Source of the DNA: Diospyros lotus
Taxonomy: Eukaryota > Streptophyta > Magnoliopsida > Ericales > Ebenaceae
DNA length: 64,000 nt
Assembly: GCF_014633365.1 (NCBI RefSeq)
Contig: NC_068347.1
Location: forward strand, 14,351,655-14,415,654
Direction of reading: 5' to 3'
Shown in pieces: positions 11,310 to 22,500 of the stretch (positions are counted from its first letter, which is position 1; every line of letters begins with the position of its first letter). A model generated the notes under the pieces. The model did not search any database. It had not been told where the DNA came from and was given only the letters and a program-made list of their open reading frames with translations. Both the position numbers and the translations under genes were made by a program.

Positions 11310-13103
11310 TGATATGCCCTACAAACTTGGAGTATTACAAGACCTAAAAAAGTCGTGAGACATGGACATGAAGCCCAAAGGCCCAACGGGTTGTAGGAGA
11401 TCAAGGAAATAAGCCGATGGAGCAAGAGCTCAAGCCGAGACCAAGTGGGGAGGACCCACTCGGTTATGCCAAGTGGGTAGGACACTGCTTTGGTTTATCG
11501 AACATAACTTTCTCATATGAGCTCCGATTGAGGTGATTCGAAGTCCTTTGGAAAGAAAATAGAATTATCTACAACTTTTGTGTTTTGAGATTTAAGAGAT
11601 TCGAGTTGAATAAAGGTGTAAATCGGGTATGAAGTTGATGCACCTGCATTATTAAGGCTCAGAGTCAAGTATTGAAGAAAGATGGATCCGAACCAAGACA
11701 AAAGGGCAAAAGAAGGCATAACCGAGTGGCCCCCCACTCGGTCGGGAAAAAGAAGGCATGATCAAGTGGCCCCCCACTCGGTCATGACCGACTGGCCCCT
11801 CACTCGGTCATGGGGAGACTAATTTCCCCCACTTTTCATGACCCACTCGGTTATGCCGAGTGGGTACGACACTTCTTTGGTTTTTTGGCCATAACTTTTT
11901 CATACGATCTCTGATTGATCTAATTCAAAGTCCTATCAAAATCTAAGAGAATTATCTACAACTTTCACGTTTTGAGTTTTGAGAGATTCGAGTTAAATCA
12001 AGGTGTAAATCTGGAATGAAGTTAAAGTACATAAGCTACTCAAAACCGAGCCAAGGAAAAGGGCAAAAGAAGGCATGATCGAGTGGCCCCCCACCCGATC
12101 ATGACCGAGTGGCCCCCCACTCGGTCATGACTGAGTGTCCCCCCACCTGATCATGACCGAGTGGCCCCCCACTCGGTCATGACTGAGTGACCCCCACTCG
12201 GTCATGGTCGAGTGGGCTTGGGCCAATCTCTCCCCTTTTCCCTCTCAGATGGGTCGCGAAATCATAAAAATGGGCCGTGAGATTCTCGCCCTGATTCTCG
12301 CACGTCTTCTCTCTCTCCTCCGTTATAAATATGAGACCATGCCTTCATCACAAGGTACGCTTTTTTGAGCAATAAAAGTACAATTTCCTCATTTTCTCTT
12401 GGGATTCTGACTTAAGCATCGGAGGGTTTACGCGGGGACCCCCACCCGTGTCCTAACGGTGCTCTCGTTTTGTAAGCCACTCGGTCACTACCACTCGTCA
12501 CCCTCAGGTCACTCGGTCACGGCCACTCGTCGCCCTCAGGTCACTCGGTCACGGCCACTCGCCCCCCTCAAGTCACTCGTCATCCTCAGGTCACTCGTTC
12601 ATCCGAGACCACTCGTCATCCTCAGGTCACTCGTTCATCCGAGGCCACTCGTCATCCTCAGGTCACTCGTTCATCCGATACCACTCGTCATCCTCAGGTC
12701 ACTCATTCATTCGGGTCACGAGACCTCAGCTCCCCTTGGTCACGAGACCTCAACTCCCCTTGGTCCCAAGACCTCAGCTCGCCTTGGTCACGAGATCTCA
12801 GCTCGCCTTGGTCACGAGACCCTTAGCTCGCCTTGGTCACGAGATCTCAGCTCGCCTCGGTCACCAGACCCTAAGCTCGCGTTGGTCACGAGACCTCATC
12901 TCCCCTTGGTCACGAGACCTCAGCGCACGTGCACGTTGGAGATGAGATTTTACTCTCATCGCACCTTGGCGACAAGACTCTTGGGACACTGGACTCTCAG
13001 AACCCTTAAGCCTCAAAAGTCTCTAGAAACTCCCGTGGTCAACCACGCACCTTACATTCTCCCACATGAAAAAGAAATAGATTGTTGTATTTTGGCAATA
13101 ACA
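11310..13103 (+). repeat. 5' LTR of the gag-only gypsy element
   Basis: This 1794-bp LTR begins tgatatgccctac and ends ggcaataaca. It contains several near-palindromes built on ccactcggtca and its complement (11774-11795 and 12080-12200). Downstream is a minisatellite of gtcactcg...catcctcag type (12480-12720), then repeats of gtcacgagacctcagct type (12715-12925). The reading frames 12459-13142 arise from these repeats and are not proteins. It differs from the 3' LTR mainly in minisatellite copy number. Confidence 0.9.
12323..12376 (+). promoter_or_regulatory. TATA box and poly(A) signal in the 5' LTR
   Basis: The TATA box ttataaata lies at 12323-12331 and the poly(A) signal aataaa at 12371-12376. 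The same pair is in the 3' LTR at about 17190-17197 and 17237-17242. The close spacing would give a short R region. Confidence 0.65.
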
Positions 13104-13105
13104 AT

Positions 13106-13122
13106 TGGCGCCGTCTGTGGGA
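13106..13122 (+). other. primer binding site of the gag-only gypsy element
   Basis: The sequence tggcgccgtctgtggg begins two bases after the LTR end. This form is common in Tat-lineage and derived non-autonomous plant gypsy elements. Confidence 0.8.
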
Positions 13123-13149
13123 AACGCAAGACAAAAAGTTAACTTAAGA

Positions 13150-14562
13150 ATGGAAAACACTCGGGGACACCGACGGACTCTCTCTCAAGGCGTAGAGACA
13201 TGCCTGCCACCACGAAACTCTCAGCAACAGGGAGCGCCTCCCACTATTCACAATTCTCAGCAACATCCTCCTCCCCCTCATAACGCTCAAACGCAAGGAG
13301 GTGATCGCTCCATTTCTCCAAACCGACAGATGGGGAACCAACCAATCCCACCGCCACCTAACGTCGGCTCAGGATCACTCCCTACTGATCAGGCTGGGAC
13401 CTCACGACAGCCACCATGTACGGTCTCGTGAGAAGAGTATGAAGCATTGAAATAACAACACATTGAATGCATGCAAGCGCTACGAGACATGGCTGGTGTA
13501 CTCCAAAGTATGATGCCTGGAGGGATGTTGCCGGATACTCTGAAAAAGTTTATGCCACCTCTTGAACCTCAGCCCGAGGCGGGAGCTGATTCCTATCAAG
13601 AGGCTACTCTCGACTCACATTCCCAATCTACGCCTCCACGGGAGGGTAGACCCAGATCGCCACCACCAAGAAGGATCCCTCATTCCATACCTCGGAAAAA
13701 TGAAAACCCAAGAGTGGAAAACAGGACCAGAAGCCCTCAACGGCAGAGGTATCATGAAACAGTGGCCAATACACCAACAAGACATGACAACCAGAAAACA
13801 GCTAGTATGCGTGATGACATGAAAAGAGTAGTAGAAGAGGTTCTTGAGAAGAAAAAATTAATTCCTGCAACAGAAGAACACCAGCATAGAAAATGTCATT
13901 TTACTGCAAATATATTGGAAAGACCTCTACCTCGAAAATTCAAAATGCCGCAAGTCACCCTCTATTTAGGAAAAGACAACCCATACGATCATGTTCGGAA
14001 TTACGAGTCATTGATGATATCGCACGGATGGGACGACAACATAATGTGCCGAGCATTTTCCTTAACACTATCAGGCCATGCTCGAACATGGTTTAACAGC
14101 CTTCCAGAAGCCTCTATTTCATCATTTGGGCAGCTTAGAACAGAATTTACCAAGACTTTCGTGATTAACAGTCGAAGAAAAAAGGATGCCACATATTTGC
14201 TCAGCATACGACAAGAGAATAAGGAATCATTGCGTCAATTTGTGGATAGATTTCGCAATGCTACTCTTGAAGTCCCCGACTTGCCGGCTCAAGTGGCAGT
14301 ATCTACTATGCTCCAAGGGACATGTCTCGCCTCTTTTCAAGAATCACTTTCTTTAGACCCTCCAACGTCCCTAGCTAATCTATTTGTCAGAGTAAACCGA
14401 TATATCCTTCACACTGAGATTATGAGGAACGTGGCGGGCAAAGAAGACAAAGAAAGGAAGAGAAAGGAACGTGAAAGGGAAGAAGAGTCTATTCAACTAC
14501 AGGAAACGGAACTCACACACGATCGAGCCTGTTGTCCCGACTATGGCCCAGCAATGAGGTAA
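13150..14562 (+). pseudogene. Tat-like gypsy gag, near-intact with two nonsense codons
   Basis: The start ATG at 13150 opens a frame of 470 codons that is one phase throughout. It is broken only by TGA at 13429 and TAA at 13453, which fit CGA and CAA changed by C-to-T. The N-terminal third is rich in Gln, Pro and Ser. The gag domain spans about 13880-14420, with LERPLPRKFKMPQVTLY, IMCRAFSLTLSGHARTWF, and ESLRQFVDRFRNATLEV. A highly charged Lys/Arg/Glu tail follows (14430-14490). The last 14 residues are encoded by the first unit of the 47-bp array, where the TAA stop lies. Gag would form particles and package element RNA. No zinc knuckle is visible. No pol follows. Confidence 0.88.
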
Positions 14563-15945
14563 ACTAAGATTGAGCACGTTGTCCCGCTTATGGCCCGGCA
14601 ACGAGGTAAACTACGATCGAGCCCGTTGTCCCACCTATGGCCCGGCAACGAGGTAAACTAAGATCGAGCCCTTTGTCCTGCCTATGGCCCGGCAACGAGG
14701 TAAACTACGATCGAGCCCGTTGTCCCGCCTATGGCCCGACAACGAGGTAAACTACGATCAAGCCCGTTGTCCTGCCTATGTCCCGGCAACGAGGTAAACT
14801 ACGATCAAGCCCGTTGTCCCACCTATGGCCCGGCAACGAGGTAAACTAAGATCGAGCCCGTTGTCCCGCCTATGGCCCGATAACGAGGTAAACTAAGATT
14901 GAGCCCGTTGTCCTGCCTGTGGCTCGGCAACGAGGTAAACTACGATCGAGCCCGTTGTCCTGCCTATGGCCCGGCAACAAGGTAAACTAAGATCGAGCCC
15001 GTTGTCCTGCCTATGGCCCGGCAACGAGGTAAACTACGATACAGCCCGTTGTCCTGCCTATGGCCCGGCAACGAGGTAAACTACAATCGAGCCCGTTGTC
15101 CCGCCTATGGCCCAGCAACGAGGTAAACTAAGATCGAGCCCGTTGTCCTGCCTATGGCCCGACAACGAGGTAAATTACGATCGAGCCCGTTGTCCCGCCT
15201 ATGGCCCGGCAACGAGGTAAACTAAGATCGAGCTCGTTGTCCCGCCTATGGCCCGGCAACGAGGTAAACTACGATCGAGCCCGTTGTCCCGCCTATGGCC
15301 TGGCAACAAGGCAAACTACGATCGAGCCCGTTGTCCTGCCTATGGCCCGGCAACGAGGTAAACTAAGATCGAGCCCGTTGTCCCACCTATGGCCTGGCAA
15401 CGAGGTAAACTACGATCGAGCCTGTTGTCCCGCCTATGGCCCGACAACGAGGTAAACTAAGATCGAGCCCGTTGTCCTGCCTATGGCCCGGCAACAAGGT
15501 AAACTACGATCGAACCCGTTGTCCCGCCTATGGCCCGGCAACGAGGTAAACTACGATCGAGCCCGTTGTCCCGCCTACGGCCCACCAATGAGGGAAAAAC
15601 AAAATCAAGCCCGTTGCCCTACTCACGGCCCGGTAACGAGGGAAAAATAAACTCAAGCCCGTTGTCCCGCTTATAGCCCAGCAATGAGGTAAAAGTACAT
15701 TCAAGCCCGTTGCCCTGCTCACAGACCGGCAACGAGGAAAAATAAACTCAAACCCGTTGTTCGCTTATAGCCCGGCAACGAGGTAAAAGTGATTTCAAAG
15801 CCATTACCCCGCTCACGGCCCGGCAAGGAGGTAAAAGTACATTCAAGCCTGTTACCCTACTCATAGCCCGGCAACGAGGGAAAAATGAACTCAAACCCAT
15901 TGTCCTGGTCACTGCCCGATAACAAGGGAAAAAAAAGTGAAAATT
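14521..15945 (+). repeat. 47-bp tandem array inside the gag-only gypsy element
   Basis: The unit runs from gatcgagcccgttgtcccgc to aacgaggtaaactac, 47 bp. Anchor positions 14521, 14568, 14709, 14756, 15508 and 15555 all fit exact 47-bp spacing, giving 23 regular units to 15601. About seven more diverged units of 47-48 bp (tcaagcccgttgccc type) continue to about 15945. Because 47 is not a multiple of 3, a run without stops would repeat every three units; short frames on both strands arise this way and are not evidence of genes. It is not a CRISPR array, as there are no unique spacers. Confidence 0.95.
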
Positions 15946-16225
15946 TACTGTCCTATGCACAACACCATAACTGGGAGAAAAATCAAACTCATTGTTCGGT
16001 GCACAGTTAGACATCTATGGAAAGCGAGCTTACTAGTATATCTACCTCATACTTCTGCAAAGGAATTGAAAATCACTAAAGACAGAAATTTAAAAGCACG
16101 GTGTGAAAACAAGCTCGAGAGGATGTGTAGAAGATGAAACAGCTAAAAGATAAGTAAGGTTCAAAAGTTTACAGGGCAAGATACTCTTTCACCCGAACCT
16201 TCCGGCTAAAAGAGTAGGGAGCAAT
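15946..16225 (+). other. noncoding tail and polypurine tract of the gag-only element
   Basis: I see no pol remnant here. The last bases, aaaagagtagggagcaat (16208-16225), are purine-rich and abut the 3' LTR, as a polypurine tract should. Confidence 0.65.
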
Positions 16226-17951
16226 TGATATGCCCTACAAACTTGGAGTATTACAAGACCTAAAAAAGTCATGAGACATGGACATGAAGCCCAAAGGCCC
16301 AGCGGGTTGTAGGAGATCAAGGAAATAAGCCGATGGAGCAAGAGGTCGAGCCGAGACCAAGTGGGGAGGACCCACTCGGTTATGCTAAGTGGGTGCGACA
16401 CTGCTTTGGTTTATCGGACATAACTTTCTCATGTAAGCTCCGATTGAGGTGATTCAAACTCCTTTAGAAAGAAAAGAGAATTATCTACAACTTTTGTGTT
16501 TTGAGATTTAAGAGATTCGAGCTGAATCAAGGTGTAAATCAGGTATGAATTTGATGCACCTGCATTGTTAAGGCTCAGAGTCAAGTATTGAAGAAAGATG
16601 GATCCAAACCAAGACAAAAGGGCAAAAGAAGGCATAACCGAGTGGCCCCCCCACTTGGTCGGGAAAAAGAAGGCATGACCGAGTGGCCCCCCACTCGGTC
16701 ATGACCGAGTGGCCCCTCACTCGGTCATGGGGAGACTAATTTCCCCCACTTTTCATGACCCACTCGGTTATGCCGAGTGGGTACGACACTTCTTTGGTTT
16801 TTTGGCCATAACGTTCTCATACGATCTCCGATTGAGCTGATTCAAAGTCCTATGGAAATCTAAGAGAATTATCTACAACTTTTATGTTTTGAGTTTTGAA
16901 ATATTCGAGTTAAATAAAGGTGTAAATCTGGAATGAAGTTGAAGTACATAAGCTACTCAAAACCGAGCCAAGGAAAAGGGCAAAAGAAGGCATGATCGGG
17001 TGGCCCCCCACCCGATCATGACCGAGTGGCCCCCTACTCGGTCATGACCGAGTGACCCCCCACTCGGTCATGGTCTAGTGGGCTTGGGCCAATCTCTCCC
17101 CTTTTCCCTCTCAGATGGGCCACGAAATCATCAAAATGGGTCGTGAGATTCTCGCCCTGATTCTCGCACGTCTTCTCTCTCTCCTCCGCTATAAATATGA
17201 GACCATGCCTTCATCACAAGGTACGCTTTTTTGAGCAATAAAAGTACAATTTCCTCATTTTCTCTCGAGATTCTGACTTAAGCATCGGAGGATTTACGCG
17301 GGGACCCCCACCCGCGTCCTAACGGTGCTCTCGTTTTGTAGGCCACCCGGTCACCAAGGCCACTCAGTCACTACCACTCGTCACCCTCAGGTCACTCGGT
17401 CACGGCCACTCGTCTCCCTCAAGCCACTCGGTCACGGCCACTCGTCGCCCTCAGGTCACTTGGTCACGGCCGCTCGCCCCCCTCAGGTCACTCGTCATCC
17501 GAGGCCACTCGTCATCCTCAAGTCACTCGTTCATCCGGGTCACGAGACCTCAGCTCCCCTTAGTCACGAGACCTCAGCTCCCCTTGGTCATGAGACCTCA
17601 GCTCCCCTTGGTCCTGAGACCTCAGCTCGCCTTGGTCACGAGATCTCAGCTCGCCTTGGTCATGAGACCCTCAGCTCGCCTTGGTCATGAGATCTCAGCT
17701 CGCCTCGGTCACAAGACCCTCAGCTCGCGTTGGTCACGAGACCTCATCTCCCCTTGGTCACGAGACCTCAGCGCACGTGCACGTTGGAGATGAGATTTTA
17801 CTCTCATCGCACCTTGGCGACAAGACTCTTGGGACACTGGACTCTCAGAACCCTTAAGCCTCAAAAGTCTCTAGAAACTCCCGTGGTCAACCAGGCACCT
17901 TACATTCTCCCACATGAAAAAGAAATAGATTGTTGTATTTTGGCAACAACA
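16226..17951 (+). repeat. 3' LTR of the gag-only gypsy element
   Basis: This 1726-bp LTR begins tgatatgccctac and ends ggcaacaaca. It contains a perfect 22-bp palindrome at 16691-16712 with 11-bp arms (ccactcggtca and its complement). It has fewer minisatellite units than the 5' LTR. A TATA box lies at 17190-17197. Confidence 0.9.
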
Positions 17952-17956
17952 ATTTC

Positions 17957-18373
17957 ATTAATAGGTTCCCAAGATTTCATAGAAAAAAGTTCATACTCAT
18001 GAATTAGTAAATTTACCTTTGATTCCTTCACTTGACTGGTGCCTTCATGAGTGACCTCTAATTTGTCCCAAATCTCCTTGGCCGTTTTGCATGTTGAGAC
18101 TCGGTTGAACTCTTCGACGCAAAGAGCACAAAACAAAGTGTTCATGGCTCTTGCATTTATCTCCATATCTCTTCTTTCCTTTACTGCCCAAGTCTCCATA
18201 TTTTCCATATCGGCCAATGTAACTCCTTTCTTAATCACTTGCACAAGGCTTGTATCCTGCATAAGATAGATGAGCATTTTTGTTTTCCAAAAATTAAAGT
18301 TAGTACCATTAAAGAAAAGTGAACGAGTGGTACTTTGACCCTCAACTATTGATGAGCCGAAAATATGTGCCAT
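17957..18373 (-). pseudogene. Copia gag, N-terminal part
   Basis: The likely start is the ATG at 18373, giving MAHIFGSSIVEG shortly after the primer site; longer upstream frames run into the LTR. The segment has LFFNGTNFNFWKTKMLIYL, ARAMNTLFCALCVEEFNRV and KEIWDKLEVTHEGTSQVKES, typical of the N-terminal gag domain of plant Copia elements. It ends where the gag-only gypsy element inserted. The gene continues at 11309 after the duplicated atttc. No stop is present in this part. Confidence 0.87.
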
Positions 18374-18427
18374 TTGACAAAATCTTTTTCCCTGGGTTGT
18401 TAAACCAATGAAAAATAGTGGGAACAA

Positions 18428-18440
18428 GGCTCTGATACCA
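18428..18440 (-). other. initiator-Met tRNA primer site of the SIRE-like element
   Basis: The minus strand reads tggtatcagagcc, the standard Copia primer site complementary to initiator tRNA-Met, two bases inside the LTR. Confidence 0.9.
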
Positions 18441-18442
18441 AT

Positions 18443-19574
18443 TATTAGAACGGGAGGTGCTATAGCACACACCAAGAGGGGGGTGAATTGGATATTTAAA
18501 AAACTTAATTGAAACTTGAAATCCTTTTTTACCCAATTGAGGTTTTAGTGATTTAAAACATTAAACACATGAAATGACAAATATAAAGCTCAATGAATAT
18601 AAAAGCAAGAAGGATAAATGACGCAAAGAATTTATAGTGGTTGGGCTTAAATCAAGCCTAATCCACTACTTTAGCTCCCACTAAGGATTTTAAACCAATT
18701 CACTAAAACCTCTTATTTACACAAGTAGGCCCTCTAGCTACACAAGCTAGGAAATACAAGAAGTGTACAATTGGAGAGAATCTAAGAGATGAATCTCTTA
18801 GTTACAATGTCTCTCAAAAATGATACAAGGCTTGAATGAAATAATACAAGTTAAAATCAAAGCCTTGAAGAGAGAAAATTAAAGCACAGTCAATATAAAT
18901 ACAAATGTGTATACAATGTAAGCTCAAATAATTTTCTTTCCATCCATTAGTCTTCTCTTGATCATCCATGATTTGTATTTATAAGCTTCCCAAGAGATTG
19001 AAGAGAAATGTAGCCGTTTGTGACCGTTGAAGTTTGAAAAACTAACTGTTGGAAGCTTTATGCAAAAGATATAGTCGACAGAAGAAAATGCATAGTTGAC
19101 TATTTTTACAAATAAAACAAGATATAGTCGACAGACAAGAAGGCATAGTCGACTATCTTATAACACAAATTTTTCATGGTCGACAGACACATAAACATAG
19201 TCGACAGATGTAAAAATATGAAGAGGATTTTGAATTTTATGAACAAAAATAGTCGACAGATGAAAAGCCATAGTCGACTATCCTTACATGATAGTCGACA
19301 GATCCAAAAATAGTCGACAAAAGTCTTAAATAGTCGACATATCAAATAAGCATAGTTGACTATTTTCAGACATAGTCGACAGCACTAAACCACATAGTCG
19401 ACTATCCACAGACATAGTCAGCAGAACATAAACACATAGTCGACTATTCTTTTTATAAAAACTGAAATGATAAATGATAACATGAAAAAGAATATTTTGA
19501 ATCATAAAATTCTTTAACATTGAAATCTCATAACTTTATTTCATCATCAAAATTATATCAAATGCAAAACATCA
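18443..19574 (-). repeat. 5' LTR of the SIRE-like element
   Basis: This LTR matches 8534-9671. The plus-strand start is tattagaacgggagg, with the terminal TG changed to TA, and the end is gcaaaacatca. The atagtcgac array is at 19070-19450. The flank atata follows at 19575-19579. Confidence 0.88.
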
Positions 19575-19585
19575 ATATATATATA

Positions 19586-22500
19586 CTAGTGTATACCTGT
19601 GTCTAAAGACACGGTATAAATGATATTAAGATTAAAATACTGTTTTAATTTATACATATTAAGTTATAATAATTTTACTTATATTAAACGCTCTACAAAA
19701 CTCAAATAAGAAACAAACATATAAGATTTATAATGTTCACTAATATTATTGCAAATCAAAATATAAGAGCAAGTAAAAAAAAAATTTAAACACTGAACAA
19801 AAAACATAAATTAAAATTATTGTATACTTGTTAACGTTTTATAATAAAAAGAAAAAAATTTATTAAATCTATATAATAAAGCACATCAGTAAGTGCTCTA
19901 CAATTTAAATAAATTAAATATCAAACCATACATATCAGTTGCCGCCATAATCGCGGCCATCAACCGGGGAGGGGGGGAAAGGACCCCGATTTTGGGTCGG
20001 AGAACCTTGGGTTTCCGACCGTGAGTGATCGGGAACCCTTATGTTCTCAAACCTTGGGTTCCCCGACCATGCGTGGTCGGGAACTCTTTGATTTTTATAT
20101 TATTTTAATTTAAAAAGATTTTATTGTGCCTAAAGTAAAAAATAGAATTAATAAATTAAAATTAAAAAATAAATAAATAAATTCTTTTTGAATATTTGCA
20201 TCTTTAAGTAACTCAATAGGATAGATTAACCAATTTCACATTTCTTTAAATATCAAATATTCAACACCTAAAGATAAAAATATTAAATTTCAAATTAAAC
20301 TTTCTACTTTAATATCATTATTTGAATAAAGTTTTACACTAAAAACAACATTTTATCATCAATGATTTAAAACAAAGATTTTTATTTCTTTTGAAATTGA
20401 ATCATCCATATCAAATTCTAAATGTCAAATTCTTATACATTAAAACTTATACTGTTGGTGTTTTTTTATTTAAAAAATTTCAAAAATTAAGTATTAAAAC
20501 TTACATAATATTTCAGAAAATTTCAAAAACTTACACTGTTAAGTTTTAAATGCTTTATTTAAGTATTAAATGCTTTAAAAATTAAATTTTAAAAAAATAA
20601 AAAATATCAAAGACTCAACACCAAAAGATAAAAATATTAAATTTTGAATTTAGTTTCCTACTTTGATATCATTATTTAAATAAAGTTTTACACTAAAAAC
20701 AGCATTTGATCATCAATGATTTAAAAAAAAAAAAAATCTTTTGAAATTGAATCATCCATGTCAAATTTTTAGAGACCCAACAACCTTAAAGCTGCTTATG
20801 ATGAATTGATTTAAAGCTGGAGTCCATATTGATTTAAAACTACTTATGATGAATTGATTGGAACTTTCCTGAGTTGTAGTAAAAAGAGATTGAGTCAAGG
20901 ATGTTGGTTGGAAATATGGACCTCCTTGACATGATATGGATGGATTGTTTGGATGAGCAAGTTGTGATGGATTTGCCTCTAATCAGTTTGTTTTGAATAG
21001 GTGTCAAATGGAGAATGAGGAATAGATCTTTCATTTTGAAGGGATCATTGAGTTTTGCTCAAGATAAGTGTAATTATCATTCCAAAAGTCAATTTCCTTG
21101 AAGACTTATTAAAGTTATTTGGTACATTCAATTGAAAATAAAGGCTGGAAGATTGAAAGGAACATTAAATAATGCACACCACATAAAAATTAAATCATCT
21201 AAGGTAACAACATGATAAAAACCATTCCCAATGTTAATGGATGTGGCAATGAAATGTTAAAGAACCCTATGCTCAGGGTCTAGGATTTCATGAGATGCAG
21301 GGTGCTTTACAGGTAGAAATTCATGTTTAGAGTATTAGAAAGCCAAGTTCCTGTATAAAATAATATAAATAAATATGAACACCAAAAGAAGACCTTGAGT
21401 TCTTTCCACTGGGAAACCTAAAAAAATGTATCTTCCCTGTGAGAATAATACCATAAGAAAAGTTGATGATTGTAATGGAAGATGCAGAAGGATGGGAAAG
21501 GATTATAAATATAAAGGTTATGTATTAAAAAATTACCAATCAACTGTAACAGTTAAGAAAAAATATCTTGAATGAGTTGACTTTCAAAACAGTTGGCTTC
21601 TTTTCAATCCTACAATAAGTAAATCATCCTCAAAAATTCGAAATCCTTATAGCAATTTCATACTTCAAACTTATAATTTATGAAAGTAATTGAATTAGAT
21701 TAAACAACATCCTATGCTAACACAGAGCTCAGCTATCAAGAAAGATGAATATTACTAAATCCTCACCACACCTCAGAGAAATATGCAAATTGTCGTGAGT
21801 TTGGAAAAGTTTTTTTCCTTAATAAATACAAAAACAGAGATTTCAACAGATAGGAATGCGGCAAACACCACTTTGTAGAATATGGACTGAATGACTCCAC
21901 CCAAATTTCTATACCAGAAATTCATGCTTTGCAAAACGGACTCTATATGTGAACAAAGACATAACATTTGAACAAAGCCTGTGGGTCAGGGGGCCACTGT
22001 GCCCCTCCCTCTGCCGTTGGCGCTGCCTTTTGCCATCCGTCGCCCCCCTACCGCGAGCACCGCCTGTCATGCCCCTCCCTTTGCTACTCGCACTGCCTCG
22101 CCCGGTCGCCCCTTCCACAGGCCACAGACGGCCATCGCCCCCCTCCCCAACCGCCTCTCGGACGGCCAACAGTGTATAAGTTGAGCCAAACAAAAAGTCA
22201 AAAGGGTTTCAATAAAGAGAAACGCATTCAACAGATTAACTTTCATTGAGGCAATAGTGCTAATAAAAGCAAGCAAAAGAAGAAACTTTACCTTCTTCTC
22301 TTTAAGCTTGTTCTACCCAAAAAGCTCTTCTATGGGTATGTTTTCCTGCATTCACAGAACTCAATTCCATCAAACCAAAATTAAATAAACCAAACACAGT
22401 TCACATTCAAGAAGTGAATAACATCAAATCTCATATCCATTACCAAATCCACAGTTTCCTTCAGCACTGCCTCCAGAACTTCAGACTTCTCACCCATCTT

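Larger units (their letters stand above)
11310..17951 (+). mobile_element. gag-only Ty3/gypsy element (TR-GAG type) with internal 47-bp array
   Basis: Complete structure: 5' LTR 11310-13103, primer site 13106, gag 13150-14562, tandem array 14521-15945, purine tract 16208-16225, 3' LTR 16226-17951. The target duplication atttc is perfect (11305-11309 and 17952-17956) and lies in the Copia gag, whose frame rejoins when the insert is discounted. The 3.1-kb internal region holds no pol domain, so the element is non-autonomous. It fits the class described as terminal-repeat retrotransposons with GAG domain. Both LTRs share start, end, TATA box and poly(A) signal and look very similar, suggesting a fairly recent insertion. 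Confidence 0.9.
8534..19574 (-). mobile_element. SIRE-like Copia element with gag but no pol
   Basis: Minus-strand order is 5' LTR (19574-18443), initiator-Met primer site (18440-18428), gag (18373-17957 and 11309-10199), about 0.5 kb of noncoding sequence, polypurine tract (9686-9672) and 3' LTR (9671-8534). The flanks carry atata at 8529-8533 and 19575-19579, a target-site duplication in an AT-rich tract. Without the gypsy insertion at 11310-17951 and its duplicated target, the internal region is only about 2.1 kb. It has no protease, integrase, RT or RNase H, so the element is non-autonomous and would need enzymes from relatives. The SIRE-like label rests on the gag style. Confidence 0.85.

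Noticed and set aside
12459..13142. 227-codon reading frame in an LTR
   Set aside because: It is made of LTR minisatellite units, and its counterpart in the other LTR differs in copy number.
14521..15945. Regular array resembling CRISPR
   Set aside because: Units are head-to-tail 47-bp copies without unique spacers, inside a plant retroelement.
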